Assembly: GCF_024436035.1 (NCBI RefSeq)
Contig: NZ_JANFNG010000002.1
Span: 1 to 64,000 of the forward strand
Length of the DNA stretch: 64,000 nucleotides
From: Streptomyces humicola
Lineage (GTDB): Bacteria > Actinomycetota > Actinomycetes > Streptomycetales > Streptomycetaceae
Direction of reading: 5' to 3'
Of the stretch, positions 1 through 7,171 are shown in pieces. A program made the translations under genes and the position numbers. The notes under the pieces are model-generated. The model was not told the origin of the DNA. It made no database searches and was given only the letters and a program-made list of their open reading frames with translations. How positions within the stretch are numbered: the first letter of the stretch is position 1; each line of letters starts with the position of its first letter.

Positions 1-354
1 GTCAGGAACCGCGCTCCGCGCGGAGTTGAGTGCTTCGCACTCAAAAGGTTCACCGCTTCGCGGTGAACGACGCCGCCACAAGTCCGCCTTGCCCTGGCGG
101 GCGGCCTCGGCGATCAACCCCTCCAGCAAGGCGGTGAAGACACCGGCGTTCCGCCAGACCCGGAAGCGTCCGTAGACGGTCGGCCAGGGACCGAACTCGC
201 CCGGCATCTCACGCCACTGGGCACCCGCCCTGAACCGCCAGATCACACCCTCGAACTGATCCCGCAGCCGCTCGGGATACGGATCGTACTCGCCTATCGG
301 CAGGTACGGCTCAATCAACGTCCACTGCTCGTCGGTGAGTTGCCTACGCGTCAC
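1..354 (-). pseudogene. IS5-family transposase, N-terminal fragment
   Basis: Reading leftward from a GTG at 354, the protein begins VTRRQLTDEQW and continues through WRFRAGAQWREMP, which is the typical N-terminus of IS5-family (DUF4096-type) transposases common in Streptomyces. The similarity stops after GKADL at about position 78, where a hairpin-rich sequence takes over, so the catalytic DDE part is absent from the window. It is either cut by the window edge or, more likely, already truncated by the hairpin element. It is not expected to be active. Confidence 0.75.
9..76. repeat. Run of three perfect mini-hairpins with 3-nt loops
   Basis: Three perfect inverted repeats follow one another: CCGCGC-tcc-GCGCGG (9-23), TTGAGTGC-ttc-GCACTCAA (26-44) and TTCACCGC-ttc-GCGGTGAA (49-67), followed by cgacgccgc. 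The last 27 bases (50-76) recur exactly at 17994-18020. The block ends where homology to the IS5 transposase begins, so it may have joined or interrupted that gene. It could be a REP-like or small mobile palindromic element; the function is unknown. Confidence 0.6.
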
Positions 355-454
355 GATCGACTTCCTACCGGATCCGCCTTCCACGCGGACCCGGATCGGC
401 AAGATTGATCACGACTTCATACACGCCCTAAGGTAGCGGAGATGCGCCAGACCA

Positions 455-850
455 TCAATCTTCCTTGAAACAGGGTCTCATGGTCTTGGCTCTATGAATG
501 CCAGGTGCCCCGGGCGGGGAGCCGTTACTCTCCCCGCCCGGGGCAGGGCTCTGTCGTTCTCGCGGTCGGCCCGACGTAGCCGTCACCGAGGCGATGTTGA
601 ACAGTCCGGCACCTTCCAGAACGATCTGCCGCCAGCCCATGGAGCCCTTGAACTGTCGGCGCAGAGCCGTCCACGTCATGCGTCGCCGATACGTGATCAT
701 GTTGACCACCGCCACCACACGAACGACCGCAAGGAGTTGGATGTGTGTTTGGCGACGGCGTGCTTGAAGTAGTTGGCCCAGCCGCGAAGGATCTGGTCGA
801 TCCTCACTAGGCGCTCGCCCTGTTCTTCCACGGCGACTGACGAGGACGGC
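455..850 (-). pseudogene. Group II intron reverse transcriptase/maturase, C-terminal remnant
   Basis: Two minus-strand frames together give the maturase end of a group II intron protein: ILRGWANYFKHAV in one frame (around 750-810), then MTWTALRRQF and GLFNIASVT in the next frame (about 585-700). These match the conserved GWANYF and maturase X regions of bacterial intron-encoded proteins. The RT domain is missing and the frame is broken near 700-730, so this is a relic. No complete intron ends were identified. Confidence 0.65.
506..545. terminator. Perfect 16-bp inverted repeat
   Basis: TGCCCCGGGCGGGGAG (506-521) is exactly complementary to 530-545, with an 8-nt loop. There is no T-tract on either side. 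It lies at the 3' side of the group II maturase remnant, so it may be a factor-independent terminator or a structural piece of the old intron. The structure is clear; its role is inferred. Confidence 0.55.
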
Positions 851-857
851 CTCGTCG

Positions 858-1631
858 TCAGCTCTCGGTGCAGTAGTGGGCGGCGGTCCCCGTGGCGTGC
901 GGGTTGAGTTCGGGGCGCAGGACCAGGTTCTCGTCGTAGTCGCCGCCGTTCTGGTGGCGGAACGGCAGCGGTCCGGTGTGCGGAAGGTCCTCGAGACGCT
1001 GGCGCAGGACGTTCGCGTGGAAGGCGTACGCGACCTCGTCCACGCGGTCGGCTCCGTGGACGAGCAGCGGGGGCAGGACCTCGATCCCCGCGTACCACAG
1101 CGTGCCGTGCTGGAGAGGGAAGAGCAGGTCGTTGAGCTCACCGTTGACGCCGCGGGGGCCGAGGCTCGCCTCCCGAGCACCGGCACTGACGACGACCATC
1201 GCGCGCTTACCCGCGAGCGCCCCCTCGCCGTAGCGCACTTGGCGCCCCCGGGCGTCGCGGACGCCGAAGGCGAACCCGCCGACGAAGACGCGGTCGAACC
1301 AGCCCTTGAGGATGGCCGGCATCCCGTACCACCACAAGGGGAACTGCACGACGAGCGTGTCCGCCCAGGACAACTTGTCGTGCTCGACGGAGATGTCAGG
1401 GGATAGCTCGCCCCGTTCGAAGGCCTGCTGGGCCGCGCTGCCGACGACGAGTCGCTCGCCGTCGGGGTGGGAGAAGTCACTGGCCCTGACGACCGGGTCG
1501 AACTTCATCGCGTACAGGTCGCTGGTGCGCACCTCGTGCCCTTGGTCCAGGAGGTGTTGGACACCATCGCGGTACAAGGAGCCGTTCAGGGAACGGGGTT
1601 CGGGGTGGGCGGTGAGCCACAGGACTTTCAC
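858..1631 (-). CDS. NAD(P)H dehydrogenase (quinone)-like flavodoxin-fold oxidoreductase
   Basis: A protein of about 257 residues of the MdaB/NQO-type flavodoxin fold, expected to bind FMN or FAD and to reduce quinones or a pathway intermediate using NAD(P)H. Family marks are VLWLTAHPEPRSLNGSL at the N-terminus, the PLWWYGMPAILKGWFDRVF segment and a later GTLWYAG. I start at GTG 1631 because AAGGGA sits just upstream and the protein then begins VKVLWLTAHP; an ORF start further upstream (1667) has no such support. It is the last gene of the long minus-strand operon, about 150 bp after the ectoine-synthase homologue, so it may reduce or detoxify the product. The exact role is not determined by sequence. 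Confidence 0.8.
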   Translation of the reverse strand: MKVLWLTAHPEPRSLNGSLYRDGVQHLLDQGHEVRTSDLYAMKFDPVVRASDFSHPDGERLVVGSAAQQAFERGELSPDISVEHDKLSWADTLVVQFPLWWYGMPAILKGWFDRVFVGGFAFGVRDARGRQVRYGEGALAGKRAMVVVSAGAREASLGPRGVNGELNDLLFPLQHGTLWYAGIEVLPPLLVHGADRVDEVAYAFHANVLRQRLEDLPHTGPLPFRHQNGGDYDENLVLRPELNPHATGTAAHYCTES

Positions 1632-1782
1632 TGTAGATTCCCTTCTGGCAGATCCAATCGTGCGCACCTACCCGGCCCGTCCTGGGGTAACCCGCCGCCG
1701 GGGCGTCCCGGACGCCGTGACGCCGAGTCCCCCCCATTGGCCTGGCGGGGACTCCGGGGATGCGCGGGGGATGCGGCGCGGC

Positions 1783-2193
1783 CTACTTGGCCTCCACCAC
1801 TTCGTCCGTCAGCAGCGGATAGACCCCGTTCTCGTCGTGGTCCTCACGGCCAGTGAGGGCCGGGGTGAAGATGCACAGGAACGTGCTGTCCTCGATCGGC
1901 TTGATCGTGTGGTTGTCGGCGTCGTCCAGGATGTGGAGAGTGCCGGGCGTGATGACGTGTTCCTCGTTCTCGTCGCGGTCGACCAGAATCATCTTCCCGG
2001 AGATGCAGAAGACGGCTTCCACGTGGTTCGCGTAGCAGATGTCGGTCTCAGTTCCGGCGTACACGACGGTCTCGGAAACTGAGTACCCGAATCCATCCGA
2101 AGCCAGCAGGATGCGCTTGCTGCGCCACGCGCCGCTCGCCGCTGTGACATCGCGGTCAGTACCTTCGATCTCCGAAATCCTACGAACCTGCAT
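1783..2193 (-). CDS. ectC: Ectoine synthase-like cupin (EctC homologue)
   Basis: A 136-residue protein with the length and layout of ectoine synthase, the iron-dependent cupin that cyclises N-gamma-acetyl-L-2,4-diaminobutyrate to ectoine with loss of water. Conserved blocks are EIEGTDRDV, WRSKRILLASDG, YAGTET, CYANHVEAV, ITPGTL and FTPALTGREDHDENGVYP. Compared with characterised EctC proteins, Tyr54, His57, Glu59 and His95 are present, but the iron-ligand Tyr (Tyr85 in known enzymes) is His87 here (GTLHILDD). A good GGAGGAAT ribosome site precedes ATG 2193. It shares an operon with EctB- and EctA-like genes but is separated from them by P450 and redox genes, unlike a standard ectABC operon. 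I infer a related cyclisation on a modified substrate; plain ectoine synthesis remains possible. Confidence 0.88.
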   Translation of the reverse strand: MQVRRISEIEGTDRDVTAASGAWRSKRILLASDGFGYSVSETVVYAGTETDICYANHVEAVFCISGKMILVDRDENEEHVITPGTLHILDDADNHTIKPIEDSTFLCIFTPALTGREDHDENGVYPLLTDEVVEAK

Positions 2194-2256
2194 GATATTC
2201 CTCCTGATCGTTCATGAATTCTTGGTGCTGTGACAAATGAGGTGAGCTCGATAGGG

Positions 2257-3498
2257 CTAGCGCGTTTTCAGCGACTTCAGGAGCTCGATGTAGAGGCGGT
2301 TGAACCGGGCCCCTCTGTCCAGGTAGGCCGCTCCGACGATCGCGCTCTCCCGCAGGTACGTGACGAGGACTCCGTCACCGGGGCGTTCGAGGTCGCCGTG
2401 AACGATCTCCATGGAGTTCGCGTTCCTGGGGTTCCCCGCGATCTGGATGCGAAGTCCGAATATTTCGGTGGCCATGCTGGGGAAGTATGCGATCCGGGAC
2501 ATCTTCGATCCGTATCCCAGAGACGACGCTAGCGCCTTCCCGGCGATATTGCCGGTGTCAATCGCATTTTTCCAGAATTCCATGCGGGTCAGGTTTTCCG
2601 CGCCCCACGGGTCGGGATAGCGGGCGATGTCACCGGCCGCGAAAACGCCCTCGCACCCCAGTACGCGCATGTATTCGTCGACCTGTACTCCGTCAGACAG
2701 GTCCAGGCCGTTCCCGTCCAGCCATTCCACGTTGGGAACGCTGCCGATGGCCTCGATGAAGAGCGGTCGTTCGGACGCCGCCCAGAGGGGCGGCGCCGAG
2801 TGTCCGCCTCCGGACAGCCTTCCCGAGCGGTCGCAGAGGAGCTCCTTCGCGGCCTCGCCCGTGAGCAGGGTGACGCCGTTCGCGGTGACCCACCGTCCGA
2901 GCGCTCGCGCGACGTCCTTGCCCAGGATGCTCTCGAAGGGCCCGTGCCTCATCGCTTCGAGCATGACCACGTCGCAGCCGTACTCCTTGGCCAACGAGGC
3001 CAGTTCGCACGCGACGAACCCGGCGCCCGCAATCGTCACCAGTTCTCTTTTATGGAGCTCCTGGTGGATGGAGTGCGCGTCGTCCAGGCCGCGCAGCGTC
3101 TTGTGCGTGTGCGAGGCGCACTCCTCGTCGTCGCCGGCGGCGGTCCGCGGGCGTACTCCCGAGGCGACTACCAGGCCGTCGTAGGCGAACGTTCCGCCGG
3201 TGCTCAGGTGCAGGACTCTGCCGCGCAGGTCCGCCGTCTCGACGCGGGTGCCGAGGTGCCAGTCGAGCGCGCTGGTCTCGGCCCCCCTGACTCTCAGGTC
3301 CTCGGTGATGGCCGCCTTGAGGTCGGCCGACGGCGGGTACCGCTTCTTCGTGAGTCCCGGCCGGTTGTACGTGCGGTGGGTCTCGTCCCCGAAGACGGTG
3401 ATCTTGGCCCCGGTGTCGCAAGTGAGGACCGATTGGGCTGCCTGCAGGCCGGCTATGCCGGAGCCGACGATGCCGATGCGCGGCGCTGCGCCAGTCAT
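2257..3498 (-). CDS. FAD-dependent ferredoxin reductase
   Basis: A 413-residue pyridine nucleotide-disulphide oxidoreductase-type flavoprotein that would pass electrons from NAD(P)H to the adjacent ferredoxin and on to the P450. The N-terminal FAD site GIVGSGIAGLQAA is at about residues 9-21, a second dinucleotide site VTIAGAGFVACELA is near 154-167, and the C-terminal FAD motif FAAGDIARY is near 291. Its start ATG overlaps the ferredoxin stop by 4 bp (3495-3498), indicating translational coupling. Having P450, ferredoxin and reductase as consecutive genes makes a complete private redox chain likely. Confidence 0.88.
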   Translation of the reverse strand: MTGAAPRIGIVGSGIAGLQAAQSVLTCDTGAKITVFGDETHRTYNRPGLTKKRYPPSADLKAAITEDLRVRGAETSALDWHLGTRVETADLRGRVLHLSTGGTFAYDGLVVASGVRPRTAAGDDEECASHTHKTLRGLDDAHSIHQELHKRELVTIAGAGFVACELASLAKEYGCDVVMLEAMRHGPFESILGKDVARALGRWVTANGVTLLTGEAAKELLCDRSGRLSGGGHSAPPLWAASERPLFIEAIGSVPNVEWLDGNGLDLSDGVQVDEYMRVLGCEGVFAAGDIARYPDPWGAENLTRMEFWKNAIDTGNIAGKALASSLGYGSKMSRIAYFPSMATEIFGLRIQIAGNPRNANSMEIVHGDLERPGDGVLVTYLRESAIVGAAYLDRGARFNRLYIELLKSLKTR

Positions 3499-3692
3499 GT
3501 GGCGTCACGGTCCATGACGATCGCCTGCAAGGGGCACGAGTCGATGGCGTCCTCGATCGCGTCGAGGTTCTCCTCGTCGAACGTCTCCTGGTACGTCAGC
3601 GTCCCGTCGGCGTCGAGCTCGAAGTGGTCCGGCGCCGAGATGGCGCACAGGCCGTGGTTCTGGCACTTGACCTCGTCAACGGTGATCTTCAT
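3495..3692 (-). CDS. Ferredoxin, probably [3Fe-4S], P450 partner
   Basis: A 65-residue acidic ferredoxin with Cys9, Cys15 and a C-terminal CPLQAI cysteine. The arrangement CQNHGLC...CP, lacking the usual central cysteine, is that of the single-cluster [3Fe-4S] ferredoxins that serve actinobacterial P450s. It lies between the P450 and ferredoxin reductase genes and overlaps the latter by 4 bp. The GGAG site ahead of ATG 3692 is good. It should carry electrons to the upstream-encoded P450. Confidence 0.88.
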   Translation of the reverse strand: MKITVDEVKCQNHGLCAISAPDHFELDADGTLTYQETFDEENLDAIEDAIDSCPLQAIVMDRDAT

Positions 3693-3717
3693 GGTCTCCT
3701 CCGATCGGAAGCGCGGT

Positions 3718-4923
3718 TCAGGAACGCGAGGTGAACGTGATGGGCAGCGCGACCGCCCCCGTGTTGCCGGAGTCGGGTAGCCACTCGGCGTCCTCCTCCA
3801 CGCGCAGGTCGGTCAGTCGCGTGGCCAGCGTCGAGAGGGCCACGCCGATGTCCGCACGGGCGACGAAGTGCCCCAGGCAGTGGTGCAGTCCGCCGCCGAA
3901 CGCGAAGTGCGGGGAGCGCTCGGCGTCGAGGTCGATGCGGTCGGGGTCGTCGAACGCGGCCGGGTCAGTGGCCGACGTCATGGTGAAGAGGTGGAGCGTG
4001 GTCCCCTTCTCGATCGTGCGCTCCTTGTACTGGAACGTCTCCGCCGCTTCGCGCGAGATCCAGCGGCCGATCGGGTTGACGCGCAGCGCCTCCTCGACCG
4101 CCGCGGCGGAGTAGCGCTCGGGGTCCGATGCCAGCTTCTCCCACTGGTCGGGATGCTTGGAGAACGCTTCGACGCTCAGGGCCAGTTGGTTCCGGGTCGT
4201 GTCGATGCCCGCGAAGATCAACAGGATGATGAGGTTGATGAGCTCCTTGTCGGAAAGCTTGCCCGCGTCCTCGTCTCTCGTCTCCACGAGGGTGCTCAGG
4301 ATGTCGCCCTTGGGGGACTCCCTGCGGCTGCGGACCAGGGACTCGGCGTACTCGGTTAGCTCGACGATGGCCTGGTCGATCCGGGCGATGTTCTCCTGGA
4401 TGGTGATGCCGAGGCCGAGGCCGATGGTAGAGGCGAGTTCGTGGATCTTCTTCCAGTCGTTCTCGTTGATGCCCAGCATCACGCACAGAATCCTGGTCGC
4501 GTACGGTGCGGCGAACCGGCTTGCGAACTCGGTGCGCCCGTCCTCGATCCACTCATCCACCAGGCTGGCCGCCAGGGCCTGGAATTTCGCGTGCAGGGGC
4601 GCTATCCGGCGCGGCGAGAAGGCGGGGTTCACCAGGCGGCGAATTCTGGTGTGCTCGCCGCCCTCCAGCACCAGCAGGGTCTTCTGCCACCACTCGTCGA
4701 AGTGTCCTTCGACGACCCCGTGCTGGGCGGGCCACTTGGCCGATCCTTGCGTCAACAGGGGGCTCTTCAGGAGGGCGCTGCTGTCCTCGTAGCGCAGGAC
4801 GGCGATGCCCCAGTCCGTACGTGCGTACCAGTGAGTGTCTCGTGCCTTCCGCACGTCCTCGGAGTCCATGCGGAAGTGGGCGTTGCTGATGTCGAGGTGC
4901 AGTGTCGTGGGTTGCGTGGCCAT
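3718..4923 (-). CDS. Cytochrome P450 monooxygenase
   Basis: A soluble class I P450 of about 401 residues. From ATG 4923 it shows the I-helix oxygen-activation motif AGIDTT (about 238-243), the K-helix EEALR (277-281) and the heme-binding loop FGGGLHHCLG with Cys about 349. I prefer ATG 4923 (GGGAG seven bases upstream) over a GTG at 4980, which has no ribosome site. It is followed by ferredoxin and reductase genes and preceded by the EctA-like gene. It is intact and likely hydroxylates or desaturates the cluster product or an ACP-bound intermediate. The substrate cannot be read from sequence. Confidence 0.9.
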   Translation of the reverse strand: MATQPTTLHLDISNAHFRMDSEDVRKARDTHWYARTDWGIAVLRYEDSSALLKSPLLTQGSAKWPAQHGVVEGHFDEWWQKTLLVLEGGEHTRIRRLVNPAFSPRRIAPLHAKFQALAASLVDEWIEDGRTEFASRFAAPYATRILCVMLGINENDWKKIHELASTIGLGLGITIQENIARIDQAIVELTEYAESLVRSRRESPKGDILSTLVETRDEDAGKLSDKELINLIILLIFAGIDTTRNQLALSVEAFSKHPDQWEKLASDPERYSAAAVEEALRVNPIGRWISREAAETFQYKERTIEKGTTLHLFTMTSATDPAAFDDPDRIDLDAERSPHFAFGGGLHHCLGHFVARADIGVALSTLATRLTDLRVEEDAEWLPDSGNTGAVALPITFTSRS

Positions 4924-4983
4924 GGCGGTCGGCTCCCAGTCGTCGGATGCGGTGCTGCTCGGACCAGTGACGGGCGGCACGGT

Positions 4984-5529
4984 TCAGCCGGCGGTCAGCG
5001 GGCCGATGCGGTACAGGACCTCGTCGTGGTGGCCCTCGCTTTCGGCGAAGAGGGAGCTGGGGAAGAGCACGCGGGTCTCGACGGGGGCCGAGTGCTTCTT
5101 CGCGTACTGCTTCAGCACCATGATGATCGCCTTGTTCTCGGCGGAGACAGTGGCCTCGACGTACCGGGCGCCGTTGGCAACCTGCTGGTCGGCCGCCTCC
5201 TGGAAGAGCTTGACGCCGAGAAACGGGATGCCGTGGCGCGGGTTGACGGCGGTCTGCCACACGAAGTAGGTCTCGGGCTCCTCGGGGCGGCGGTAGCCCG
5301 TGAGGAAGCCGACGAGTTCGTCGTCCACGGTCGCGACCAGCGAGCCGTCGGCGAAGTCCCGGAACCACAGTGAGTAGTAGTAGAGGCTGTTGGAGTCCAG
5401 GCCGGGAGTGTCCTCGACCATCTTCCACACGGCGGGTCCGTCCTGTGGGATCGGTGCGCGGAAGACGGCCCGCTTCTTCCCGGCAGTGTTCGGCTCCGTG
5501 GCGGCGGGAGTGGGCATGGTGATCGTCAT
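4984..5529 (-). CDS. ectA: EctA-like diaminobutyrate N-acyltransferase (GNAT) with degenerate CoA site
   Basis: A 181-residue GNAT homologue of L-2,4-diaminobutyrate acetyltransferase. The acceptor side looks conserved: DSNSLYYYSLWFRDF (45-59), VATVDDELVGFLTGYRRP and YFVWQTAV. The GNAT motif A that binds the CoA pyrophosphate, normally RGRGLA-like after AVDPxH, is HGIPFLG here (about 99-105), without the Gly/Arg pattern. Family knowledge says this loop holds acetyl-CoA, so its loss suggests a different acyl donor; the ACP encoded nearby is the obvious candidate (inference). It lies downstream of the EctB-like gene and upstream of the P450. A sequencing error is unlikely because the frame is intact on both sides. 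Confidence 0.85.
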   Translation of the reverse strand: MTITMPTPAATEPNTAGKKRAVFRAPIPQDGPAVWKMVEDTPGLDSNSLYYYSLWFRDFADGSLVATVDDELVGFLTGYRRPEEPETYFVWQTAVNPRHGIPFLGVKLFQEAADQQVANGARYVEATVSAENKAIIMVLKQYAKKHSAPVETRVLFPSSLFAESEGHHDEVLYRIGPLTAG

Positions 5530-5581
5530 GTCGGGTCGGGGCCTTTCTTTCGGGTGTCTCTCATGTCGGTGGCGGGCGTGG

Positions 5582-6844
5582 TCACGCCGTTTCGTAGACC
5601 GCGCGCTGCACGGTGCGCAGTCCCTCGTCGAGGTCGTCGGTGGTGATGGTGAGCGGGGGCAGCAGCTTCAAGACCTCGTCGTGGGCCCCGGAGGTCTCCA
5701 CGAGGAGCCCGAGTTCGAAGGCGCGGCGTGAGGCGCGCCCCGCGTGCCGAGGGTCGGCGAGCTCCAGGCCCCAGGCCATCCCACGGCCGCGGTAGGCCGA
5801 TCCGCTGTGGTGTGCGGCGGTGTCGTGGAGCGCGGCCTCGATGGTCTGGGCGTGCGCGAGAGTCTGCCGCTCCAGCGTGTCGTCGCTCCAGTAGGTGTTG
5901 AGGGCGGCGGTCGCGGTGACGAAGGCCGGGTTGTTGCCGCGGAAGGTGCCGTTGTGCTCGCCCGGCTCCCACACGTCGAGCTCCGGCTTGAACAGGCAGA
6001 GCGACATGGGCAGTCCGTAGCCGCTGATCGACTTGGACAAGGTGACGACGTCAGGCGTGATGCCCGCCTCCTCGAAGGAGAAGAAGGCGCCAGTGCGGCC
6101 GCAGCCCATCTGGATGTCGTCGACAATCAGCAGCATGTCGTGCTGGCGGCAGAGCCGGGCGAGGGCTTGCAGCCACTCGGCGCGGGCGACGTTGATGCCG
6201 CCCTCGCCCTGGACCGTCTCGACGATGACGGCGGCAGGCCGGTTCAGGCCCGAGCCCTGGTCCTCCAGGAGCCGCTCGAACCAGATGAAGTCCGGGGTCT
6301 GCCCGTCCAGGTAGTTGTCGAACGGCATGGGGGTGCCGTGCACCAGCGGGATGCCGGCGCCGGCCCGCTTGAACGTGTTGCCGGTCACGGCGAGTGAGCC
6401 GAGCGACATGCCGTGGAAGGCGTTCGTGAACGACACGATCGACTCGCGGCCCTTGACCTTGCGGGCCAGCTTGAGGGCGGCCTCGACGGCGTTGGTGCCC
6501 GTCGGGCCCGGGAACATGACCTTGTAGGGCAGGTCCCGGGGGCGTAGCACCGTGTTCTGGAAGTACTCGAGGAACGCGCGCTTGGCCGTGGTGGACATGT
6601 CCAGGCCGTGGGTGACGCCGTCGTGCTCCAGGTAGTCGAGCAGGGTGCGCTTGAGCACGGGATTGTTGTGGCCGTAGTTGAGGGAACCGGCCCCGGCGAA
6701 GAAGTCGAGGTACTCGTGCCCGTCCTCGTCGTACATCCGGCTACCCTGCGCGCGGTTGAACACGGTGGGCCAGCTACGGCAGTAGCTGCGTACCTCGGAC
6801 TCCAGGGTCGTGAAGACGCTGAGGTCGGGTTGGGTGAGCGTCAT
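5582..6844 (-). CDS. ectB: Diaminobutyrate-2-oxoglutarate aminotransferase (EctB homologue)
   Basis: A 420-residue class III PLP aminotransferase whose best family fit is EctB, which makes L-2,4-diaminobutyrate from aspartate-semialdehyde with an amino donor such as glutamate. Marks are FFAGAGSLNYGHNNP (49-63), FPGPTGTNAVEAALKLAR (111-128), NAFHGMSLGSLA, the PLP-ring contact IVDDIQMGCGRTG (240-252) and the Schiff-base lysine in TLSKSISGYG (Lys271). The ATG at 6844 overlaps the ACP stop (ATGA), so it is translationally coupled to the ACP gene, which is not seen in ordinary ectoine operons. It is probably cytosolic and supplies the diamino acid for this cluster. Confidence 0.9.
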   Translation of the reverse strand: MTLTQPDLSVFTTLESEVRSYCRSWPTVFNRAQGSRMYDEDGHEYLDFFAGAGSLNYGHNNPVLKRTLLDYLEHDGVTHGLDMSTTAKRAFLEYFQNTVLRPRDLPYKVMFPGPTGTNAVEAALKLARKVKGRESIVSFTNAFHGMSLGSLAVTGNTFKRAGAGIPLVHGTPMPFDNYLDGQTPDFIWFERLLEDQGSGLNRPAAVIVETVQGEGGINVARAEWLQALARLCRQHDMLLIVDDIQMGCGRTGAFFSFEEAGITPDVVTLSKSISGYGLPMSLCLFKPELDVWEPGEHNGTFRGNNPAFVTATAALNTYWSDDTLERQTLAHAQTIEAALHDTAAHHSGSAYRGRGMAWGLELADPRHAGRASRRAFELGLLVETSGAHDEVLKLLPPLTITTDDLDEGLRTVQRAVYETA

Positions 6845-7104
6845 GCCGCGACCTGCTCGCCTTGTGTGGCGAGGACGAAGTCGGTGAAGGTGTCCACGGA
6901 GACGAAGTCGTCCGCGTCCAGCTCCTCCGGGTCGACGACCAGGCCGATGGAGTCCTCGAGGAACATGAGCATCTCGAGCATGGTGGTGGAGTCCAGGTGC
7001 AGGTCGGCGAAGAGCTTCACGTCGCCGGTGAGACCGGTGACGGGGCGCTCCAGGACGTCGGTGAGGGCGTTCTCGAGGGCGGTGACGACGTGCTGGCGGT
7101 CCAT
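6841..7104 (-). CDS. Stand-alone acyl carrier protein
   Basis: An 87-residue carrier protein with the phosphopantetheine attachment site in LHLDSTTMLEML (Ser39) and the helical layout of an ACP. It is encoded between the AMP-ligase and the EctB-like gene, overlapping the latter by 4 bp. A ligase, a PLP decarboxylase and a phosphopantetheinyl transferase are in the same operon, so it probably carries an amino-acid-derived acyl group, as VinL, FlvL or BtrI do in their pathways. No ketosynthase is encoded in this operon, so it serves as a tether rather than for chain extension. Confidence 0.92.
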   Translation of the reverse strand: MDRQHVVTALENALTDVLERPVTGLTGDVKLFADLHLDSTTMLEMLMFLEDSIGLVVDPEELDADDFVSVDTFTDFVLATQGEQVAA

Positions 7105-7171
7105 GGTCAGTTCCTCACGTGTATCGGGTGGTTGTCGTTCTCGGGCGTTGCTCTGGTGGGGCGTGCGAGGG

